In this document: one piece after another, positions 57,682 to 64,000 of the stretch
Position numbering within the stretch: position 1 is the stretch's first letter
How the letters are laid out: every line of letters begins with the position of its first letter
DNA from: Deinandra increscens subsp. villosa
Lineage: Eukaryota; Streptophyta; Magnoliopsida; Asterales; Asteraceae
Assembly (NCBI GenBank): GCA_039602395.1
Contig: JBCNJP010000006.1
Coordinates: forward strand, 59,642,429-59,706,428
Length of the DNA: 64,000 nucleotides
Direction of reading: 5' to 3'
Made by a program: the position numbers and the translations under genes
The notes under the pieces: generated by a model
The model's database searches: none
The model's input: the letters and a program-made list of their open reading frames with translations, nothing else
Told to the model about the DNA's origin: nothing

Positions 57682-57766
57682 CTGCAATTGTTAGATTGAA
57701 ACGTTGAATACAATTTAGGAAAATTGTAATCGGGTGTTTTTCTAACATTGGTTAATTCGTACTTAC
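57682..57766 (-). other. Spliceosomal-type intron inside gag (85 bp)
   Basis: It has a consensus donor GCGCG|GTAAGT and acceptor AACAATTGCAG|GC. It is AT-rich, and its length is not a multiple of three. Reading through it places a stop soon after; removing it joins the MPPRRR... N-terminus in frame to GPRECSYKDF. Confidence 0.75.
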
Positions 57767-57920
57767 CGCGCGCCCCATTGTCGTTTTGACGCTGGGCTTC
57801 CGCAGCGGCAACAGTTTCTGCTACGCGATTAGCAATCATCTCCTCGATTTCCTCGGGAGTCATAGGGGGAGGAGGTGGAGGAGGTGAAGAGTTCCTGGTG
57901 GTTCGGCGTCTCGGTGGCAT
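57767..57920 (-). CDS. gag-pol: Gag N-terminus, exon 1
   Basis: It encodes 51 codons plus one base from ATG 57920: MPPRRRTTRNSS, a run of seven prolines, then a helical acidic stretch (PEEIEEMIANRVAETVAAAEA). An MPPRR start followed by prolines is usual for Gag of this clade in Asteraceae-type elements, where it leads directly into the CSYKDF segment. Here the two are parted by the intron at 57682-57766. Confidence 0.8.
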
Positions 57921-58343
57921 GATTTTGCTTTAAGTTACAATTGTCAACATAAAGAAAAATTTAGATAATATGTAAATGGGGTTATTACATGCTCGAGAAT
58001 AACTGCCACGACATACATCAATTGCCAAAACATTTTCACGCAACACAACCAAGAACATAAGATAGGAATGGTGAAGTGATACAACATGTCGTAACAATAT
58101 AATTACACAATCACAACATAACTATAGCATGAATATAACATAAACATACACATGAATCATAACATAACAAAAGATTTTCCCATAGCATAATCATTGGAAT
58201 CATACATCAAGTTCGTTACCATATTACAGATAAAACACATCCAAAATAACAAGTTTGCATCGTGGGCTCGCAGTCCCAATCCTGACTAATGCTAACATGT
58301 TTCATCCATAAAATGGCTATCAAAAGTTTCTAGGTCTCATCTA
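57921..58343 (-). other. Spacer between extra ORF and gag
   Basis: AT-rich, with no open frame. How ribosomes reach gag past the upstream ORF is not evident from the sequence. Confidence 0.7.
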
Positions 58344-59273
58344 CTAGAATGCTGGTGGGGGTGGTGGAGGTCCTGGGGGCATGAAGAAGACCGGTGGTCT
58401 CTGGGTCAAGGCCTGGAGAGTGGCGAGAAGTCGTCCGGAGACGAACTCCAGGGCAGAGACTCTCCCCTGCAATCTCTCGTGCGAGAGAAGCAGATCAGTC
58501 GTGGCCATGCTGACCCCAGTCATGTGGGCATGGAGGGACTCCATGGCGCCGTCAGTGGCGCGCATGCGCCCGGTCAGCTCAGCCGTCTGGTTCCTGAGGT
58601 GAAACACCTCAGTGGCTGCAGGTAGCTGACCGATGTCGGCGTTCAGCTCCCCCAGATCGGCCTCAAGGCGTCTCAAACGAGCCACCAGTAATGGGACGGT
58701 GTCAGGGATGGGCTCGTGAGTAAAGGGCGAGATACCCAGAGGCACTCGGCGGAAGGGATCAGGAAGTGAGGACTCTCCCCGATCATAACAGCTCGGGAAC
58801 TCCTCGATGATCCGCCAGTGCTGGATCTGGTCGGGTATCCAGGCGAGGTGGGGTAAGTCGAACACCTGGCGCCGCTTGGGCGCGGGCTCACCAGAGGTAC
58901 GTCGGACCTCCCTAGTCCGGGATGGGCCAGCTGCCCGCCCCGGGGTAAATCCCCGTCTGCCGCCACCAGGCGTGGCGACAAAGGTCTTCACAGACCGATC
59001 TCGGCCTGCGAAGGGGTCGGCGGAGCTAGTGGCATCCGCAGTGGCTGCACCGCCAGTAGTGGCGGTGGGAGCAGGGTGGTCGGGGGTGTCGTCGGAGGTC
59101 CTACGCCTGATAGGACTCAAGAAACCTGCTGGTATAGGGTTCGGGCGTATGACTCCCACAGTGGCGCCCTCTGTCTCGGGGCTGGAAGGGATGTAGTCTT
59201 CGGGTGATGGCGTATACTCAACACTGGGCTCCTCCTCGGAATCGGCAACGCAAATGACCTCTTTCGAAGCCAT
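58344..59273 (-). CDS. Accessory ORF of unknown function upstream of gag
   Basis: 309 codons from ATG 59273, which directly follows an acceptor-like TTTTCGCAG|TG. I recognise no enzyme domain. The N-terminus is acidic (VADSEEEPSVEYTPSPEDYIP, about 6-26). A low-complexity Ala/Thr/Pro and Arg/Gly-rich part follows (about 45-130, with GGGRRGFTPGRAAGPSRTR). Next is a tryptophan-containing block, LAWIPDQIQHWRIIEEFPSC (about 142-161), then PFRRVPLGISPF. Leucine-heptad helix segments (about 190-285, LRRLEADLGELNADIGQL) are likely coiled coil, and the tail is proline-rich (PPGPPPPPPAF). It sits between the primer-binding site and gag, in the sense of the element. It might be an RNA-binding, assembly or targeting factor, but this is not shown. 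It is GC-richer than its surroundings and has no internal stops, so it appears maintained. Confidence 0.7.
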   Translation of the reverse strand: MASKEVICVADSEEEPSVEYTPSPEDYIPSSPETEGATVGVIRPNPIPAGFLSPIRRRTSDDTPDHPAPTATTGGAATADATSSADPFAGRDRSVKTFVATPGGGRRGFTPGRAAGPSRTREVRRTSGEPAPKRRQVFDLPHLAWIPDQIQHWRIIEEFPSCYDRGESSLPDPFRRVPLGISPFTHEPIPDTVPLLVARLRRLEADLGELNADIGQLPAATEVFHLRNQTAELTGRMRATDGAMESLHAHMTGVSMATTDLLLSHERLQGRVSALEFVSGRLLATLQALTQRPPVFFMPPGPPPPPPAF

Positions 59274-59459
59274 CACTGCGAAAATATTCCAAAAGGAACT
59301 GTGTCAGTAACATCATGGTAAAGTGGTAACACATAAGTAACCATAAGCAAACATATGAGGTCTTGACATGCAAATGGTCGCTTCGGAGTGGGTTATAGTC
59401 CAGGCTTGGTTTCCGTTTTGTTTTGTTTGTTTGTTTATCCTGGTTCGCTATAACCACGG

Positions 59460-59471
59460 CTCTGATACCAA
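59460..59471 (-). other. Primer-binding site (initiator tRNA-Met) of the large Tekay-type element
   Basis: Minus strand TGGTATCAGAGC lies a few bases inside the LTR end TGTGACA. It is the same class of site as at 29379. Confidence 0.9.
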
Positions 59472-59473
59472 TC

Positions 59474-62400
59474 TGTCACACCCCGGTCAACGGTTTCGGG
59501 TGTGAGCGAGAATGGAATCATAGTCGAGGATACATAGAACACTTCTAATAATTTAAAAACTTCATAAAACATTAATTCGTTTCATTGCAGCGGAAAGAGT
59601 AGTGGAAACATCAATGTTTTACAATTTAAAAACATAAGTCTTAAACGATTATTAAAAGCTTAAAATAGTTAAATTGGATAGTTGGGACTATGACTCCAAG
59701 GACAGGTCCGTAAGCAGTTGTAAGCCCCATTTGCATGTCTTCAAGGAAGTCTCGTCAATTACCTAAGAAATCATGAATATAAAACGGGTCAACATAAAGT
59801 TGGTGAGGTTCACAGGTTTAGGACTCGATAGTTAAACAGTTGTAAACAGTTGTAAAACAGTTTCGGTATACTTAAATATTATCAGGGTTTATTGTTGTTG
59901 TTGTATGATCTCACCTGAACCTTGATTTCAAATACTAACAGTTTACCCACCCGGCATCTCTTGCCCAGAGATGTTTAACAGTGCAGAATAACTGACGTGT
60001 ACCCCCAGACAATCCGGAGTCAGAACTGGAGCTACCAGTTAGGGTAGGGTTGTCAACCCAAATAGATCTACTCACTAGCTATCGTTTCGAACAGAACTAA
60101 TTGAAATCAATTAATGATGGGATTTTCGGTTGTACAAACGTTTATAACGATAATGTACCAAGTTGGGCAATCAGTAAGAGAACAAGTAGTCATACGGCTA
60201 ACAAGTAAACCATAATATTAAGTAAAAAGCATTTAATCAGTTTTCATGATTTCTTCCCCAAGTATAAAACAGTTAAAAGGAAAAGGGGCCGTGAAACTCA
60301 CAGTTTTAGCAGATAAGCGGTATTTAAGCAGCAAAGGACGGTAGCACGTAACGCCCTAAATAATTAAATAACATATGCATGAGGTCTATGATCATTTGAG
60401 TAACATACGTCACCCAAGTGATACCGGTCAAGTCTTGACGATTTAGGTCCGTTTGTATTATCGAAAACTCGTTATCTTGTATTTATTTATTAAATACATT
60501 TATGGTTATTTATATTTATGTCCAATAAATATAAACAAATATTCATTTTCAATAATTCAACCAAGTCTTGAACGTTGAGAAAAAGATATAATAATGTTTA
60601 TTATTATTTTCACAAGTTCGAATAATTATTTTAAATAAATAACTACTTAGTCGATTTTGTTAATCTTGCAAGTTATAATTATTTCAATAATTATGATTAA
60701 CACTCCTTTGATGAATAAAACAAAGTTTAAGTCAAATAATTATTTGTCAAAAATAATTATTAACGTTTGTTTTATTTTATAAAACATACATCTTTAAGAA
60801 AAATCATTTAAGGTTTTTAACATTTAATCTTTTCCAAAGATTGGTTAATATTTCAAGTTCATGAAATATTATATAGAAAAATGTTGATAAAAATATTTAT
60901 GACGACGCTTGGATTTATAACATTTGATTTAATGAACCCGACTTTTATTTAAAATCTCCAACGAACGTCGGTTCATTTTTGTATACTTCGTTTTTATCAA
61001 AGTAACATTAAAAGCCTTTGAAGACATTTTAAACAAATGATTTGTCTTGGTTTATTTTTATAAAAATCTTTTATGAAAATATTTATCTTCAAAAAGAATC
61101 TTTTTATAAAATGTCCATTTCTAGTAAATTCCAAGAAAGGTTAAAACTTGTAATAAATCCAAGTATTTATGTCAAATTAATCATTTGACATAAATATTAT
61201 TCTTACCAAATCTATCATTTATTTTTATTCTTTTTGTCCAATCATTTAATCATTGGTAACACATTTAATATGTTACTTGACTTATTTTAAGAAGTATATT
61301 CTTTTGTTTTAGTCATAGGTTACATATGTAACTTTTATTTAAATAAGTCCATGTTTTCTTAGTTTATATATTTGTTTATTATCATTTCATGTAATAAGTT
61401 AACATAATATAACATGGTTTATATATAGTTAGTTAACATTTTTACTAAGCATCATGAAATAACAATAATCAACCAACATATATGTGTTGGGACCAAATAT
61501 ATATTTAAATGCAATCACTAACACATTTGTGTTAGGACAATAAAATAAATACAATCACTAACACATTAGTGTTAGGACAAGGAAAGTAAATAATAATCTA
61601 CTAACACTAATGCATGTGTTAGGACCAAAAACAAATAATAACAAGTAACATCATTTAGTCTTTTAACTTAAGGTTATGTAAATTGCATATGAGTGATCAT
61701 GATGATCTTGGGTGCACTTGAATACTTTCCATAGATTTCTTCAAGTGTTTCACCCCATTCTCTTGGCTACTTTAAGTTCCTAGAACACCATGAGAATGTT
61801 TAAAGATCATAAGAAGAATGGAGGTTAAGAAGAGGGACTTTGATGATTACTCAATATACATTCACATTTTTATTAATTATGAAGAGGCTTGGATTTGCAA
61901 ACAATTAACTTTGAAATCCATGGATTTCATTAGATCTAGGTGCACTTAAGCTACTAGCCATAAGGTTTCACTAAGTGTTTCACCATCTTTGATCTAAAAA
62001 GAATGGAGGTTAAGAGAAAGAGTTGTGTTAGTTGTTTGCAAGCAAGCTTTCCAAGATTAAAAGATTTAATCATAAGTGTTAGTGGTTTTTATGGTTGTCA
62101 AGACTTGAGGGGTTGATCATGGGTGATAACATGATAGAACACAAGAAAGAAAAGGTGTAGGAGACTCACAAAAGTGAGCCAAGAAAAACCGAGAGAAGGA
62201 GGTGGAGTGGCGGCGGCTCGGCGGGGCTGTGGTGGTCCGGCGGCGGCAGGGGTGGTCCGGCGGTGGTTGACCGGCGGCAGGGGGTGGCCGGCGGTGGTGG
62301 GGTGGCCGGTTAAGGGAGAAGAGAGGGGGGAGAGTGTTGTGTTGCTTGGTTGGGTGCAAGGAGACCAAGCCCCCCTTAACCTCCTTTTTATACTTAAAAG

Positions 62401-63048
62401 TGGATTTATTAACCCTTGGACAATTATGTGTTGTCAAGTTGAGATTAAACCCAACTAATCTCTTGAGTAGGTGACTTATTTTTATAAGTTTTATAAAGAT
62501 TTAGGAGCTTTTATAAAATATAAGTGAGTTAGAAGTTTATAAAAATCCCAACTTTTTAAAATATAATTCCAATATATTTTATCAAATTGAAAGGTTATTT
62601 TTATTTTTATAAATATTGCTAACTCAACTTTTATAAAAATAATAGTGTTTTATAAAAAGGTTGGTTAAGATTTATAAACTAGTGGGCTTAACAAAACAAA
62701 TTTGTTTAAGAATTGGGCCAAGCCCAATCGTTTTTATTTAAGAAAAATGGGCCGAAGCCCATTTGGTTTTTCAAGTGGGGTCTGGGCCGAAGCCCAGTCG
62801 AGTTGCGAGAGGGATTGGGCCGAAGCCCAATCGGGTTTTGGTGGGAATGGGCCGAAGCCCATTTGGTTCTCGGTTTGGGCCGCGAGTCGAAAGGAAAAAG
62901 GAATTGGGCCGGTTACGGCCCACTGTGATCTGGGCCGCGGGTCGGGTTTCTGAGTTTGGGGTTTTACTCGACTAGTTGATACGAGCATTCGGTTAAATTT
63001 TCGGGTCAATCCGGACATTTTTGGGCTTATTGGGCTTACCGGGCCCAA
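59474..63048 (-). repeat. 5' LTR of the large Tekay-type element, cut by gap
   Basis: It matches 49406-52980 at an offset of 10,068 bp without differences where compared. By that offset it should end near 63386, so about 338 bp are hidden in the gap. The stem-loop array recurs at 62712-62863. Confidence 0.92.
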
Positions 63049-63548
63049 NNNNNNNNNNNNNNNNNNNNNNNNNNNNNNNNNNNNNNNNNNNNNNNNNNNN
63101 NNNNNNNNNNNNNNNNNNNNNNNNNNNNNNNNNNNNNNNNNNNNNNNNNNNNNNNNNNNNNNNNNNNNNNNNNNNNNNNNNNNNNNNNNNNNNNNNNNNN
63201 NNNNNNNNNNNNNNNNNNNNNNNNNNNNNNNNNNNNNNNNNNNNNNNNNNNNNNNNNNNNNNNNNNNNNNNNNNNNNNNNNNNNNNNNNNNNNNNNNNNN
63301 NNNNNNNNNNNNNNNNNNNNNNNNNNNNNNNNNNNNNNNNNNNNNNNNNNNNNNNNNNNNNNNNNNNNNNNNNNNNNNNNNNNNNNNNNNNNNNNNNNNN
63401 NNNNNNNNNNNNNNNNNNNNNNNNNNNNNNNNNNNNNNNNNNNNNNNNNNNNNNNNNNNNNNNNNNNNNNNNNNNNNNNNNNNNNNNNNNNNNNNNNNNN
63501 NNNNNNNNNNNNNNNNNNNNNNNNNNNNNNNNNNNNNNNNNNNNNNNN
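63049..63548. other. Assembly gap (500 N)
   Basis: A placeholder of exactly 500 N that falls inside an LTR duplicated elsewhere in the window, a typical place for assembly to break. Confidence 0.99.
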
Positions 63549-63609
63549 CATCATTATACTAACTTCATATTCTACTTCATAAGTTTTAAAGAAAATATAG
63601 ATCAAATCA
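63549..63609. other. AT-rich sequence after gap
   Basis: Short AT-rich stretch just downstream of the A20 frame. No AN1 domain codons are visible. Confidence 0.6.
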
Positions 63610-63762
63610 TCAAAATATAAATAAAGTATGGCGCTCCTTGAGGCAGCGGTCTTTGTAGCACTTTGAGCAGAGATTGAGGGTGGTAGGGCTACCGAAGAAT
63701 TCGCAGTTGTTGTTGCAGAGGACGTGATTGGATGCTTCTTGCCATTTCTGTTCCTCGGCCAT
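63610..63762 (-). pseudogene. A20 zinc-finger stress-associated protein, truncated (no AN1 domain)
   Basis: Full-length plant SAP proteins (A20 plus AN1 zinc fingers, about 150-190 residues) bind ubiquitin and act in stress responses. Here ATG 63762 opens 50 codons beginning MAEEQKWQEAS. A complete A20 finger follows, with cysteines at 16, 20, 32 and 35 (C-x3-C-x11-C-x2-C) and the signature FFGSPTTLNLCSKCY. The frame departs from the family right after CLKE and stops at 63610. No AN1 finger (C-terminal, His/Cys-rich) follows in the 61 bases before the gap, and there is no GT donor at the break. Most genes of this family have an uninterrupted coding region, so this is probably a fragment cut by an insertion or rearrangement. 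A short A20-only protein is possible. Confidence 0.75.
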
Positions 63763-64000
63763 GTTCGTTTTCCGATGAGGTGGTGGAACGGTGGTGATGT
63801 CAGAAAACGGAGATGGGGAGAGGGGGTTGATGAAATTGGAGGGTGGGGAGATATAGGGGATGAGGGTTAGGTGGTAACCAGAAATGTAGGGGTGAAGAAA
63901 AATAAGAAACGGTGGAATAATTGGTGGTGGTGGTGGTGGTTGTTATTGGGAGTTTGGAAGGTTCTAGGAGCTTGAATGTTAATATATATTTTTTTAATTA
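63763..64000 (-). promoter_or_regulatory. Upstream region of the A20 fragment
   Basis: On the minus strand it holds CCACCACCACCACC and CCTCTCCCC-type leader sequence immediately upstream of ATG 63762, as expected for a 5' UTR. No clear TATA box is seen before the window ends. Confidence 0.35.

Larger units (their letters stand above)
49406..63048 (-). mobile_element. Large Tekay-type Ty3/gypsy element with intron in gag and extra ORF
   Basis: On the minus strand: 5' LTR (right, cut by the gap at 63048), tRNA-Met primer-binding site, extra ORF (59273-58344), gag exon 1, 85-bp intron, gag-pol exon 2, polypurine tract, 3' LTR (53318-49406). The two LTRs read the same over all the sequence I compared, and the pol frame is open, so this is a young, possibly autonomous copy. 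A putative TSD, TAAAT, is at 49401-49405; its partner is hidden by the gap. The full length would be about 14 kb. Confidence 0.92.

Overview
The window is nuclear DNA of a flowering plant. It is AT-rich, with intron-bearing genes, and is dominated by transposable elements. The style of the elements (Tekay-type chromoviruses with very long LTRs, an Athila-type gag, PIF/Harbinger ORF1) suggests a dicot and probably Asteraceae, but that is inference. Only two cellular genes are recognisable, both partial: exon 1 of a PDAT1-like phospholipid:diacylglycerol acyltransferase (minus, 933-1360) and a truncated A20 zinc-finger stress-associated protein (minus, 63610-63762). A third possible gene start at 43524 runs into an assembly gap. 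Two runs of exactly 500 N (43549-44048, 63049-63548) are scaffold gaps.

Layout. 1-1.7 kb: intron 1, exon 1 and upstream region of PDAT1. 2.5-6.2 kb: a hAT element with an 8-bp target duplication, a 77-bp tandem array, and a MULE-like element with TIRs of about 200 bp. 6.2-12.1 kb: a cluster of related Helitrons, one of 4.75 kb with exon-like pieces. 12-19.8 kb: no genes, several MITEs and LTR-like promoter regions. 20-41.7 kb: three elements nested like dolls. A PIF/Harbinger element (TSD TTA) carries a broken ORF1. It is split by an Athila-type gag-only retroelement (TSD GCAGA), which is split in turn by a Tekay-type chromovirus (TSD TAAGA) whose two 2,284-bp LTRs look identical. 42.3-42.85 kb: a second kind of hAT element. 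46-49.4 kb: remains of a copia LTR and a gypsy LTR. 49.4-63 kb: a large, apparently intact minus-strand Tekay-type element with 3.9-kb LTRs. Its gag is interrupted by a short spliceosomal-type intron, and an extra 309-codon ORF precedes gag.

The most unusual structure is at 21736-25692. Two long LTRs lie head to head around the 8-bp self-complementary word TGGCGCCA, which is the tRNA-Asp primer-binding end, and the whole three-LTR composite is flanked by a single 5-bp target duplication. The left LTR is also chimeric, with a diverged U3 joined to an R-U5 that is nearly identical to the other copies. This looks like an aberrant reverse-transcription product that was integrated as one unit. Other signals worth a second look are an array of stem loops in the 3.9-kb LTR (C-UUCG-G in the transcript sense, with co-varying stems), a tRNA-like sequence with A box, B box and T-run inside the Athila-type LTR, and paired hairpins with conserved loops and different stems.
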